A stretch of 64,000 bases of DNA from Trematomus loennbergii (taxonomy: Eukaryota; Chordata; Actinopteri; Perciformes; Nototheniidae): NCBI GenBank assembly GCA_012861695.1, contig JAAOOA010000026.1, positions 8,030,661 to 8,094,660 on the forward strand. The letters are read 5' to 3'. Below the pieces are notes generated by a model. The model was not told where the DNA came from, ran no database searches, and saw only the letters and a list, made by a program, of their open reading frames with translations. Shown here piece by piece: positions 1 to 47,064 of this stretch (position 1 is the first letter of the stretch; each line of letters opens with the position of its first letter). The position numbers were made by a program, and so were the translations under genes.

Positions 1-1150
1 TTGTTGAATTTTCCCACTCTAGCTTTTCAATTATTTACTGCTCCATACTAATATTTTATATGTACAGTACATGTTCTTGCTTGTTGGGTAATCATTATCT
101 CGGTGCATCATTTTGGGAATTGTTGATGTTCATCATGACTGCATCTACATGCAGTGCAGCCTCTCTGGTTGATGTTTACTGCAAATCAAATGAATGTTGG
201 ATGAGCTCATCAGCATTGCTGCAGAATTTAGAGTTGGATGCATCAAACTTAAGTCACAAAAACAAGGACTTGAGTATTGGACTTGCCTGGCTTGCTAAAC
301 TAACCTGTCTTAAATTACTTCAAATTTGACCTGAACCTGGCAAATGTCTTTAGACTCGACTTATGGTTGCCCAAGACTCAAACTGATCTCCTGCTGGACT
401 TCAGACTTGGTTGTTCTTTTCTTTAAGTACTTGAGACTTGACTTGGTCAAGTTTCAAATAATCCGAGTCTTCATTTGGACTTGTTTCAAGTGGCTGAAGA
501 CTTGACCCAAAATTACTTGGGATATTTAAAGTGGATTTTTCTCATAAGACTTAAAAATTGCCCTGCTGTTGGATTGAGACTTGACTTGGACTATAAGCAA
601 TTTGAGTCTTAATTTTTAATTTTGGATATTTAACTTGTACCAGAAGACTTTAAAATAAAACTGCTAATCACTCACCTTAGCTCTATTTAATTTCACTCAA
701 CCATCTGAAAATGAACTTATATTATGTTATGTTAATGTTGCTTAAAGGTAGGGTAGGTAATTCACTTCAGAAACACTTTTTGTTATATTCCATGGAATGC
801 TCTTAACATCCCGATAGCAATGAATAAATTCAATGCTTTGACAATAAATATATACAAACATTTCATCTGTGGAAGCCGTGGCGCTGTAAAAAGCAAGTCC
901 AATTATCTGCCTCGGCCCGCGGCAGATAATTGGATGGCCTACCTGCCTGTCAGCCTTCCATCTGTGCACAAACTTATCTCGTGCCCTCATTGGTCATGTG
1001 CGCGTTCGTGTGTGTTGGAGGAGGGGCTCTGTAAGGAAGTCTGAAGGAAGGGGCAGATTTTTTTTCGGTTGTGTACTTTCAAATTCTAGCGCACTCGAGC
1101 TTCTCCATTCTTACCTACCCTACCTTTAACAACATTTTATTTTTTCTCAG
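1..1150. repeat. TTC28 intron with degenerate GACTTG repeats and a TTAA-flanked MITE
   Basis: Positions about 230-640 hold many spaced, degenerate copies of GACTTG/CAAGTC-type words (for example gagacttgacttgg). This is a satellite-like low-complexity repeat seen in vertebrate introns. A separate TIR element lies at 746-1125. I see no coding exon before 1151. Confidence 0.55.
746..1125. mobile_element. Non-autonomous TIR element (MITE) with TTAA target duplication
   Basis: Both ends read AGGTAGGGTAGGTAA inwards (746-760, and the reverse complement at 1111-1125). The element is flanked by TTAA at 742-745 and 1126-1129. At 380 bp it has no coding capacity. TTAA duplications are typical of piggyBac and Kolobok superfamilies; the family is not resolved. 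A second copy, in reverse orientation and interrupted, ends at 46397. Confidence 0.8.
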
Positions 1151-25031
<23,881 letters not shown>

Positions 25032-25760
25032 GATATTTGCTGAACCCAGAGGGACAATCTTCTGTTTCATTTATTGTGCTATGAAAGAGGCTATCAATTT
25101 GTCAGCTAAATACTACCACATTTTTTAAGCAATACCTGCTGAGGAATAGGATTTAAAATGCTGTTTCATACTGACTGAGTGATTTTACACGTCACTACTT
25201 TATGTGAAGGGATGTTACATTTGTGAATGTGATGACTGTGCCTTCTCCTGGAGAGAGCTGGAAGGACAAAATGAGAAGTGTTGAGTCTCTGGCTTTAATT
25301 GTGTTTTGATGACTGACTAGAGAGCATGTGTCTCAATGCCTCCATGTACTGTACTCACAGTCTGTTGACTGAATGCCTGAGAAAAGGAGAACATTTTATG
25401 TCAACCGAAATGCTCGCTATATTGTTGTAAGTTAACCTGAATTTGATCTTGATTTATTGTGTGATAACTATTGGTAAATGTCACTATCAATGCTTATGGT
25501 TGTCATTTATTTTGTAAAGTAAACAGTGTTTTCCAGTCATTATTATACATTTTATAAAGACAATTAAAAAAAGGACGTAAGGAAAACATTTGATATTTTT
25601 TATGGAGATTTTATGTGTGATTGTCAGCATGGTACCTCTTGCTGTTCAGTGTGTTAGCCACTTTATAATGTATAATTTTACAGCAGTGCCAGACTCCCAT
25701 TTGAAAATATTTCAATTCTCAAGAAGTGGACAAATAAAAACGTTCTTTTCCTTGTTTTGT
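25032..25760 (+). other. ttc28: TTC28 3' UTR
   Basis: AT-rich sequence follows the stop. An AATAAA hexamer at 25733-25738 is the best poly(A) signal. The UTR end is inferred, not proven; it leaves roughly 270 bp before the PITPNB start codon. Confidence 0.6.
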
Positions 25761-25899
25761 TTTTATGACACAAATCAATTCTCTCCACATTTTCACTTAC
25801 ATGAAACTGTCTATCTATCTATTGCAATGGATTTGATTTTTTAGTAAATCAAATGTTTCTAATTAATATGTAGAAATCATGTTTAATTCATACTCTGGT

Positions 25900-26024
25900 A
25901 AATCGAAGAGACAGTGGTGTGGATTTTTCAGCCTATCAGATTTTTTCTGGAGGGCGGAACGAATTTGTTGATAATTCTTTCTGGTGTCCGGTCCCAGTGC
26001 GCAGGCGCAGCCCGGGTGACGAAG
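25900..26024 (+). promoter_or_regulatory. pitpnb: PITPNB promoter region with an NRF1-like site
   Basis: The base composition becomes GC-richer just upstream of the start codon. TGCGCAGGCGCA at 25998-26009 matches the NRF1 consensus with one difference from the palindrome, 16 bp before the ATG. No TATA box is seen. NRF1-driven TATA-less promoters are typical of housekeeping genes, which suits PITPNB. The function is inferred. Confidence 0.5.
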
Positions 26025-37855
<11,831 letters not shown>

Positions 37856-40550
37856 GGCAAATCAACCAAACCCTGTCATGATGATGTCATCAGAGACACG
37901 TCCACCACGATGAGGAAGTGGCCCTGACGTCGCCTCTTTTTTTCCTGTCTCACATGATTCATTGGGGGGGTTTGAAAAGATTGGTTAACAGTACTGTACA
38001 GATTCTACCCCAATCACAAGCCTCCTGTTCACAACAGAAAACATGGTTTTGCATACATATAAAAAGAAAAAAAAACTCTTTGCACAGAACGTAAATTGCC
38101 TGATATGTAATTGTTAGTTGATTATTACAATGGGCTTTGTTTTTATTCAGGTGTGTACACCGTGACTCAGAAAGTCAAGCCTTTTAAATAATTTAGAATG
38201 TTGTTTTTAGGTATACAGGTTCCCACAAAAATTGGTATAAGATGACTTTAGCAGGTATTGGACCATTTACCCCCGACCTACCCTTGTATTATAATTGTCT
38301 GTCTCTACTTTAATCCTCGTCTCTCCCCTCAGTATCGTCTATATGCTTGTCCTGGTTAAATTTGTCTAGATCTCCTCCCCTCCATGTCTTACTGAACCCT
38401 CTATCTGGCAGTAGTTGGGAATTCTGATGTTTTTCTTTGTTTTTTAGTTTTAATTTCAAGGCGTTTATGGTTCAAAGCAAATTTCATGCATGATGGATAA
38501 TTCTCTGCTATTGTTTTCCCCACACATGCACACATTTCGACATGCACACCAGCCCTCCTCCTCCTCCTCAGTCACAAGTGCATGTGTACAACAGCAACTC
38601 CTCGCTACACTGTCATTGCATGTGTTCAGTCGCTGCAATGCAGCTGCGCTCAAGTGGATTGTTTGTGTTGATTAGAGAGAGAGAGTCTGTACAATACACC
38701 TGTGTGTTAGTGTGTGCATCTGTGTGCTTGTAAGTGTTATCAGCTGCCTTCGCTCTTAAAGGACTGTCACTCTTGAGATGAATAACGTTCAGATTAATAT
38801 CCAGGCTTCTGCGTGTTCTCGGCTCACAGCTGAGCTCTCACTCCTCCACCAGCCTGTTGAACCTGCCTCATGCTGTCGCTGCATGTCCTTGCTCCTTGGC
38901 TAGGGCTTTAACTGGACGGCACCCAAAAGCCTCCGCAATGTTTTTTTTAAAACTAAAACAAATGAGGATGAGAGTTTGTGACTGTGTGCATGAATCAAGG
39001 TTTTTTTTCTTTTTTTATATCGTTCTCAAACTACAGTTTCCTCTCTCCCCTAACAGAGCAAATCAGGCAGATCGTTTTTGTTTGTTGTGGATTGATGAGC
39101 ATTTTGCTTGTATAGATTTTATTTTCACAAGTTTGAAAATACTCCAAAAAGTTTGAGGTCAGTCGGACTTTTCTCATCGGTTAAGGAGGAAATTGCCTCG
39201 GAAAGGGTTCAAAACACTTTACTCTTACAGTTTAGATAAGTGTTGGTTTATAGTACGAGCCACGATCATTATACTGCGCTCTTTCCTGCATCACTACGGT
39301 TTGGATTGATTCAATCACAGCAAGAGCTCACTTTTGCAGTCTTTAACTTAAGAGTAATGCAGATCCTGTTTGGGCTCTAGGTAAAATATTTGTGATGTTT
39401 TTGATCATGATGTAGCTTAGTGCAGATATACAGCTGTGATTGAGACTTTGTTTATTCGATCAGGTATGAGTGTCTAGCCTATCTGTGCGTCGTGTTTGTT
39501 GGACAGGTTAACAGAGAGTTATAAGTGTACTTTATAATAGGCCCATTATAGAAATGGACAAACTGTACATACATACACAGACTTGAATGGATTATTCACA
39601 GCTTCTCAGCGGTGTCAGGTCTATCATTCAATACTGCTAACTTAAAGTAAGTTATGATGTTGTCAGAGCAGGTAATGTCAGCTCTGTGGACAGTGTGCAG
39701 TGTGTGTAAAGTAAAGCAAACTGTCTGCGTGTTGTTGCTCACACCATGGTTTAACCGTACCTCATCCATGCTTGTGAATGTACAGCTAGGAGACAGAAGT
39801 GTCAATGTGCAGGATGTTTCTGAACTGCAGGAAAACTGACTTGTTTCACACCTGTACACGCATGACATGGAGCCATTATATCATCAAAAGACAAGGAGAG
39901 ATTTAAAACAACTTCAGAATTGGATCTGCATGCTCAACACTTTCTTTTCATTTTTTATTCTTTACGTTTTCCTTTCTTTTGTCTCTGTTGTTCTCTGTGT
40001 TTGATCAGGACATCAGTGCTTTTGAGAAGCTCTTGAACTGCATTAGACAAGAAGGGAAATCTTTTAAAAGGGCGGCTCTCCTCAGAATCAAACTGGATTT
40101 GGCTGGACCTCGGTTTACAAACGAGGAGTGAAAAGCCTGACTGAGTTTGATGATGACGGGAGGCGCCTGGTAGACTAGAATAGGCTGAGTGATGTACAGT
40201 TTTGTAGCATTACCAGTGATGCCAGCCAGGGTATGACTGAGGGAGGGATAGAAGCTTAGGGAACAAATGGAGTCCAAAATACAGTTTCTCTATTGTAATC
40301 ATGAATAAGCACTTGCAAAATCTACTGTTTTTTTTTTGTTATGTTTTGAAAGACAAAGATTCACAATGTACTCAATTTTCTCTTTTCTGATAAGGCAACA
40401 TTCAGGGGAATTAGTAGTGAATGTAATACAATTCGTTCCTTTTCTTTTTTTGTACAGCTTTCAGGCTGTGACAGAAGGTCTAGACAATGGAACATAACAG
40501 AATATCTAATAAATTTGAACAAATAAGAGAATAAATGTGCCGTTTCCTGT
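37856..40550 (+). other. pitpnb: PITPNB 3' UTR
   Basis: A 2.7-kb AT-rich stretch with no coding signal ends with two AATAAA hexamers at 40508-40513 and 40530-40535, followed by GT-rich sequence, as expected of a cleavage site. Extent inferred. Confidence 0.55.
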
Positions 40551-40857
40551 TTTTCATGTGAGATCTGTGTCACTTATGGTGAGTATTTTGTGCTGAATCT
40601 CTTCCCTATAGACACTCAACATGCAGTATAAAAAAAGGCTTTACAGACAAATCATCTTTCAAAATGTTATTTTAATAGTGTGTCTTTATAAAGTTCTAAA
40701 ACGCCCAAAAACAAAGGATGGCCATCACTTCTGGCTGAGAAACATCAATATCTACAGCAACAACAACTTTTTGAGGTACCTTCTATAAGTGATTGGTAAA
40801 CATTATTTCAAATTGTATCATTGACACATGTGTATTGATTTTAACCGATTTTAACCT

Positions 40858-41230
40858 ATATATACAGTCTATGGTTGTGCATCGTTTTACATAGCTAGGT
40901 TTGTGTTAATCCACCGGAGATAATGATCATTCTCATCTACTGATACCTGGCATTGAGGCCATATGATGCTGTTCATGGTGCTGAATTAGGGTTGTGTGTG
41001 AACTGGCAACTACTTGTCTATCGTGTATTTAGCAAGAAACGAAACTCAACTTTGCTTCCAGCAACAAGACGATTCTTGATTCTGATTGGCCAGAAAACTT
41101 GAGAAGCCAAAGATGTTTTATTGAGAAGAGGATGACGTGACAGCAGATTTCTCTACCTCAGTTTGCAGGTATGTGTTTGGTGAGATGTAGGGAGTCTGAA
41201 GGGTTCATTTATATATACAGTCTATGGTTA
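40858..41230. repeat. Unclassified repeat bounded by TATATACAGTCTATGGTT
   Basis: The 18-mer tatatacagtctatggtt occurs at about 40859 and again at about 41212 in the same orientation. The internal part shares ttgattctgattggccagaa and aaagatgttttattgagaag with 11035-11110. It is probably a fish dispersed repeat; the class is unknown. Confidence 0.5.
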
Positions 41231-41289
41231 ATTCCGGTAATAAAACTTCGGCATGTGAGATAGCTTTACACGCCCTCTGTGTGCCTCTT

Positions 41290-41350
41290 CCTGTTTATTG
41301 AGCTCCGTACTGTTGGCGCCTTTCCTCAGAGCAAGTCAACCGAAGTCAGG
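41290..41350 (+). other. Possible non-coding first exon of the FAM111-like gene
   Basis: A short GC-balanced stretch ends in aagtcagg then gtaagac, a strong donor at 41351. The next acceptor in the same direction upstream of the FAM111-like ATG is at 47003-47004. If these join, the nested transposons would lie within an intron. This is speculative; no start of transcription is proven. Confidence 0.25.
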
Positions 41351-42350
41351 GTAAGACATCTCCTTTCTCTCTGAGTTATTTGTATTACTGTCATTATTAT
41401 TCGCTTTATGAATACATATGGGGCATGTAAGGACACACACAGTGGTCGAATGTAACTGTACTGAGTATTTCTACTCTAACTATTTCAAGTTATTGGTGGA
41501 AGAAGTACTAACTTACCCAAAAACCAAACAAACAAACAAAAACGTATTATCTGAGCTCCTACTATCAAAAATAACAAACATGGCTTCTCACTCTTACTAA
41601 AGTGTTTAGGTTAAAACTTAGATTATTAACAAACAGTGTATTTACAATAGTACAGAAGTCTTATTCAAACACCGGATGATTTCAGATCATCACCGTATTT
41701 ATTAGGTAGGAGCAGGAGAGATAAGAGAGGGGCTAATATGCTTTTCTTTCAAAAATAACGGATGGGCCAATCAGAAGGCAACAGCTGGTCCAATCAGGAA
41801 TCAGCAGCATAAGAAATAAATCATCACACAAATGTTCCAATAAAAAAGAATTACATTTTGCCAAAGTAAAAAAGCCCAACAATTTTACCAATGTCTTTTT
41901 ATGTATTCATGTATTCTTCTTTCTATTTTAATCATCTAAACTGATGTGAAAAGAGTGAATACTATGGGATTGAGAGCTTGTTTATGATGTTTTTTTCAGG
42001 GGGGTTTTATTTTGGAGAAACCAGAGGCCTGTACTACGAAGCTGGATTTTCGCTTAGCCGGCTAACTTCAGGGAAATCTCGGGCTTTCCGGTCCTACGAC
42101 GCTGGTTCTCTTTTTAGCAGGCTAGATTTCCATGGTAACTTATGCTGAGCGGCAAACCTGCTCCGGAGCAGGTTAGGTGGCAGGCTAAGGCCCCTACACA
42201 CCAGGCCGATATCGGCCGTCTTGCGTTGTTGGGCGAAAACGGGTTCCTTGTCGCCCAAAGTCAATTTGGTGTGTCCCGAACCCTCGGCCGTGACACGCCT
42301 TATTTGGCCTTTCACGGTCGACACCCGTGTGTCGGACACAAGCTATCGGG

Positions 42351-44275
42351 TAGTGATGTGTCGGTCGCGAACGAGCCGATTCTTTTGAACGGCTCTTTGG
42401 TACGAACGAGGGGAACCGAGTCCTACTTGGTGAGAGCCGTTCTTGTTATCGTTCAATCGTTGGTCCGCACTCACTGCCTGCCAAAATCCACTCGCCTTTT
42501 AAAAAGCTTGATTTTGTTCCCCAAACGTATTCTGTGAAGATCCGCCCCTACTCTGTTTGGTAGGTTTCAGCACGAGGAGTGAGATGGGGTGGGTCTTAAC
42601 GGAATACGCGAGAGAGATAAGTCATAACAAGTGGTACAGGACAGGTAGACAACGTGTTTTTCGGATGGAAAATGAGCCAAACGCGAAAACGCAGCAGCAT
42701 TTGGATTCACTTCAACCAAAACCCAGGCAGTGATAAAGCGCACCATTTGTAAAGGCAAAATATCCTTTAAAGCAGGATCAACAAATAATCTCCATCGCCA
42801 CTTAAAAACACAGTATCTAATATTAAGAGTTGCATGAATTTCATTCAAGGCAAGGCAACTTTATTTACTTAACACATACAGAGGGTAAATTCAAGTACAT
42901 TCACAGACATGATGACATGGATATGGCGCCACCTTGTGTCATGTTTACAATGCCGATTATTGACATTAGGGCCCTTTCTCATGTCATCAAATGTCCCATC
43001 CTCGACTCCTCGACTCCTCGGTCCTCCGGTAGTGACCCGGAAATGAATTTTAGCGCGCCATGTTGAAGGACATCTCATTTCTCGAAATGCACATCGAGGA
43101 CCGAGCATCGAGCGTCGAGGAGGCTCTCTGGAGGAGCTATAACCGAGGATACACTGATGGGTCCTCACAGTCCTCCACGGCTCCTTCGTGGATGCATTTC
43201 CGGCAACAGTGATGTTTCAAAGAGTCGAGACGCACGGCCGGACTTATCTCAGCCAATGACAGCTCTGCATGCATCCCCTGGATATTATTTTATTAACTGC
43301 TTTCATCGCGACGCGATGTTTACAGTGAGAACAGCTGTGAGGTCCGTGCAGAAAGCAGAGCAGTGTGTATAATATATATCATATCACTCAGTATAACAGG
43401 CCTACTCTCTTTATTTGCTTTAGTTTAGTAGATATCTACAAACAAAGTCGATATTTTTCTAAAACCATTTAGTGCTTCACATAATAAAATACACAACGGC
43501 TGTAGCCTGATTATATGCTTTAGGAGCTGTAGGTGCGTGTGGTACAGTGTGTGCGTAGATGCAGCGGACAGACAGGTCTCAGTTGGTTTGGTGTCCTCTG
43601 CTTACTTGTAATACTTGTAAATACAACTTTTGGCCCGTCATTTATTTCCCTCATTGTAGCGACCAGAGAGGGGGGGGGATATATCCAGTCTCTGATAGTG
43701 TTACGTTATTATGAGAGTGCTCTGTTTGATTCTGAAATTGTATATATTTATATAAATATATACATATATGTGTGTCTGTGTGTCTGTGTGTCTGTGTGTA
43801 TGTCCGCATCTGTAGCCTGTTATTGTCTCATTATACCGCACTGTGAATGAATTAAAAGTAAATATCTAAGTCGTCATGAACACATCTGTCCATCAGACAG
43901 AGGGCTGCTGTGCCTCCTGTCATCATTAATGCACGTCTCTTTAAAATGACCGCTCAGAGGAGAGGAGTTCTCATTTCTCTAACCGCCTGCTGCTTCCCCT
44001 CCTCTCTCCTCGGTTCCCCTCCTCGGCTCCTCCGCTCGCATCTCCTGTGGGCGGGACTAAGTCTCGAGGATAGGAGTCGAGGAGGGGAGTCGAGGAGGAA
44101 CATTTGAAGACATGAGAAAGGGCCTAGGTCTGGCAATACAGTCAATCATTATCCTGGTGATTATTTTGCAGATAAACCTAGTAACCTTAAAAAAACGGCT
44201 CTTTTGAACGGCTCTTTGAAAGGAACGGAGCCATAAGATCCGGCTCCCTTCAAAGAGCCATAATTCCCATCACTA
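42351..44275 (+). mobile_element. Layer 4 of nest: hAT transposon with BED-finger remnant
   Basis: The ends TAGTGATG and CATCACTA are bounded by a perfect 8-bp duplication ctatcggg (42343-42350 and 44276-44283). Repeated cggctctt/aacggctcttt words lie subterminally. At about 42675-42830 a broken frame encodes a hAT-type BED zinc-finger piece (KGKISFKAGSTNNLHRHLKT), so the element descends from an autonomous hAT. The rest of the transposase is absent. Confidence 0.88.
42969..44124. mobile_element. Layer 5 of nest: innermost TIR element
   Basis: GGGCCCTTTCTCATGTC at the left is mirrored by GAAGACATGAGAAAGGGCC at the right, with TA on both sides (42967-42968, 44125-44126). Subterminal regions are built of repeated tcgaggag/ctcctcga words in inverted orientation. 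A short AT/GT microsatellite lies at 43740-43800. It is 1,156 bp and non-coding; the class is unresolved. Confidence 0.75.
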
Positions 44276-44804
44276 CTATCGGGCCAAGAAACCACTCTGA
44301 TCAGCTGTTCAGCTAGCAAATGAGAAGCGAAACGGAAGTGAGGGACGTAAACAAACGATTTAAGGCACAAGACAGCAGCTAAACACCAGCAGGTGATACT
44401 TAAAGACATCAAACATAGCCCTTAAATGTCCTCTCTTACCTCCCACACATAGCAGGGACATCTTGATATCGGCGGGAGCGTCCCCGGCTGTCCTCTGCTG
44501 AGAGCTCCGTGATTTGTTTGGTCAAGTCCGGTTTTTCATCTCATCGTAAATTTAGCAAGAAGTGGCCATTATTACATTGCTGACTCAAACTACACACCCG
44601 CCAGAACACTGCGATCATCAACTGTGATTTTATAGTATGTCTGCACTTTATGTGCTCATTTCATCATTCATGTATTTTTATATTCTAAAACATGTTTTCG
44701 ATGGACGAGAGTGAAAATAGAACGCACATGCTATTTGTTTGTTTATATCAGTCTGTTCTTCTTCTCTGTCTTCCGGTTGTTGCCTATTTTGAATGACAAT
44801 ACAC

Positions 44805-44990
44805 TTTTTTTTTTTTTTTTTTTATTGAACATTTTTTTAAACATACAAAAGCTCGGTGAGGATATTATCAACATAAGTTCAAGACATTCATTCACAATAA
44901 GACAAAAAACATAAATAATACATCCAGTAAGAGCCAGGGGGAAAGAAAAAAGCATAAAGGCACAAAAACATTTTAGAGGCATTAAGCTTA
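44805..44990 (-). repeat. Poly(A)-tailed retro-insertion, minus strand
   Basis: A 19-base T run at 44805-44823 overlaps TTTATT (AATAAA on the minus strand). This looks like the 3' end of a reverse-transcribed transcript or LINE inserted in layer 3. The length and source are unknown. Confidence 0.4.
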
Positions 44991-46794
44991 CTTAAAATAA
45001 TAACCATTTGGAAATGGCTGCTGGTAAGGAGAGTTATTGCCACTCACGCATGCGCAGTTCGTACGTGCTCGGCTGAAGTCTTTGCGGTGATTTCCAGTGC
45101 GACACACGGCCAATACGCAGGAGAACTCGTCGATGGAACTGTCGGGTGTCGGCGAGTTCTCTGGTGACTGCCTGGTGTGTCAGGGCCTTAAGAGATCAAC
45201 TCAGTGAAAGCACTGCCTGCTGACCAATCAGAGCTCCGTGTGCGGAGTTTAAAGCGATCAATTAATATTACAGGATAGAGGAAATACAGAAAAACTGCGG
45301 TTGCAGGAAAGACGGCCGGCCAGAATCAACTCACTGTGAACGTGAAAATTAATAGAATATCCCCTCCCATCTTCAGAGCAATCTGACTATTATAATATTA
45401 GCGTTAAGAAAGCTTACTTAAATATCTGCCACGACATAAGTAACCGGATCAGAGTAACATTAAGTACAGTCCGCGGCACTGTGAGTGCAGACGTCGATGT
45501 GTCCCATTATCATTCATATCATATCACATCATAATGTATCATATATTTCCTTATTGAGTCAGCTTCTTGAGCCGTATCTGGCCGTGCAACACTCACAGTG
45601 TCACATACTGTATGCAGAAGTATTATTTTAAGCAACACATTAAGTTGACGAAACACTCGAGTCAAATTCTCCTAATTAAAGTCAGATCCACTCGTGTCTT
45701 GGACGGGGCAGTGATTTCATAAACCTGTTAATGTACGCATTCAAACACTTTTTCTTTTACCAGCTGTATTCACCTTGCAGGTGCAGCTATGTGGCTTTTA
45801 TCCTGGATAAAGTTTAAGTCATGGATGTTTAAAGTTGAACTTCTTCATATTTGACTAATATTAAAGTTCACTTTTCATTCAGGAAGTATGACGCTGCGCT
45901 GTCAGTACGCTTGTCCGTGTTTGAGATTGGTCGAATGCTCCAAATACCACCCCTTTCATGTGAACGCGCACCTAACTAGATAGGACACGGCTGGCTTGAG
46001 CGATCCACTTGATAACCAGCGTCGTAGTACAGTTTAGCCAGAGCGCGTATGTTTTGGATTGGGCCAACCGGCTAACTCAAACATATCCAGGTTAGGTTGA
46101 ACCAGCTTCGTAGTACAGGCCTCAGCTCGAGTGCGCTAGAATTTGAAAATACACAGCCGGAAAAAATCTGCCACTTCCTTACAGAGCCCCTCCTCCAACA
46201 CACACGAACGCGCACATGACCAATGAGGGCACGAGATAAGTTTGTGCACAGATGGAAGGCTGACAGGTAGGTATGCCATTGGTCGTGCTTACAGTACACG
46301 GCTTCCACAGATGACATTTTCTTATGGATTTTTTGTCAAAGCACTTAAGATATTCATTGCTCGGGATATCGGTTTCTCAAACTTACCTACCCCACCTTTA
46401 AGTGAAGACGTCATCAACTCTAGATCTGAACATTCTGTCAAATCTGAAACGCTCTGAAAATGTCCCAAAACTTAAACTGAGATTTTAGCCAAACCATTCC
46501 ATCTATCAAAAAACCCTTTTAGACTAATAGAGTGGAGATTCTGGAGAGCCATTAAAACTTTGAATCTTTTATCTCTGTTAAAGTGTGGCGGATCAGTTTG
46601 ACCTCAGAGCAGAATGATTTATGTTCTGAAAGGCCTGAGTTTTTTCCCTTCCTTTCAGCTCTCGGTTGCTCAACACAGAAACCCCTCCTGTTTGTGCAGT
46701 GACTCATCTTTCAACTTCTCTGACCTGCAGTCAGTACACAATGCTTTTTTACAGCAACACTTAATGTCATTTTTCAACAGTTTGTGAACTCTTT

Positions 46795-47003
46795 ACATTA
46801 TTATCTTACTTATTTCTCCTTTATATAATTTCACCTTAATTATTGCACCATATTTATTTCACATTAATATTATTTATTTTGCCTTGTTCATTTATTTCAC
46901 CTTATTAAATATGATCTATTTCCCCTTGTTTATTTTACCTTACGATTTATTCACCTTACCTTATCTATTTTATTGATTTACTGTACCTTATTTATTTTAC
47001 CTA
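46795..47003. repeat. Degenerate tandem (TTATTTNACCTTA) repeat
   Basis: Repeats of ttatttcacctta/ttattttaccttat with variable spacing run directly up to the acceptor before the FAM111-like ATG exon and may form part of its polypyrimidine tract. Confidence 0.6.
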
Positions 47004-47064
47004 GGTGCATTTTGAGCAGAACTGCCCATCGTCTCCAGAGCCGAGGTTCAGCAGCTTGAACAAC

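Larger units (their letters stand above)
42189..45188. mobile_element. Layer 3 of nest: TIR element with TAA flanks
   Basis: GGCCCCTACACACCAGG at the left faces CCTGGTGTGTCAGGGCCT at the right. TAA stands just outside at 42186-42188 and 45189-45191. Non-coding remains such as ggccgatatcggcc and tcgcccaaagtcaatttggt flank the hAT insertion. The right arm also carries a poly(T)-ended insertion near 44805. Confidence 0.8.
42025..46122. mobile_element. Layer 2 of nest: 4.1-kb TIR element
   Basis: The left end AGGCCTGTACTACGAAGCTG (42025-42044) is matched in reverse by the right end ending 46122. The trinucleotide CAG flanks both sides (42022-42024 and 46123-46125). No transposase is visible in the parts that belong to this layer, so it looks non-autonomous. 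A three-base duplication suggests the PIF/Harbinger type, but this is not certain. Confidence 0.85.
41996..46397. mobile_element. Layer 1 of transposon nest: interrupted TTAA MITE
   Basis: The right part (46126-46397) is the reverse complement of the element at 746-1125 and ends in ACCTACCCCACCT followed by TTAA. The left stub (about 41996-42024, ggagaaaccag and the G-rich stretch before it) resembles the other terminus. A 4.1-kb element has split it. Confidence 0.6.

Noticed and set aside
742..1044. Short ORFs on both strands in the first kilobase
   Set aside because: They fall inside a TIR element and have no homology.
40005..40277. Possible extra PITPNB exon after the AG at about 40008
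   Set aside because: Both alternative C-termini already end in stop codons upstream, and the frame here shows no PITP homology.
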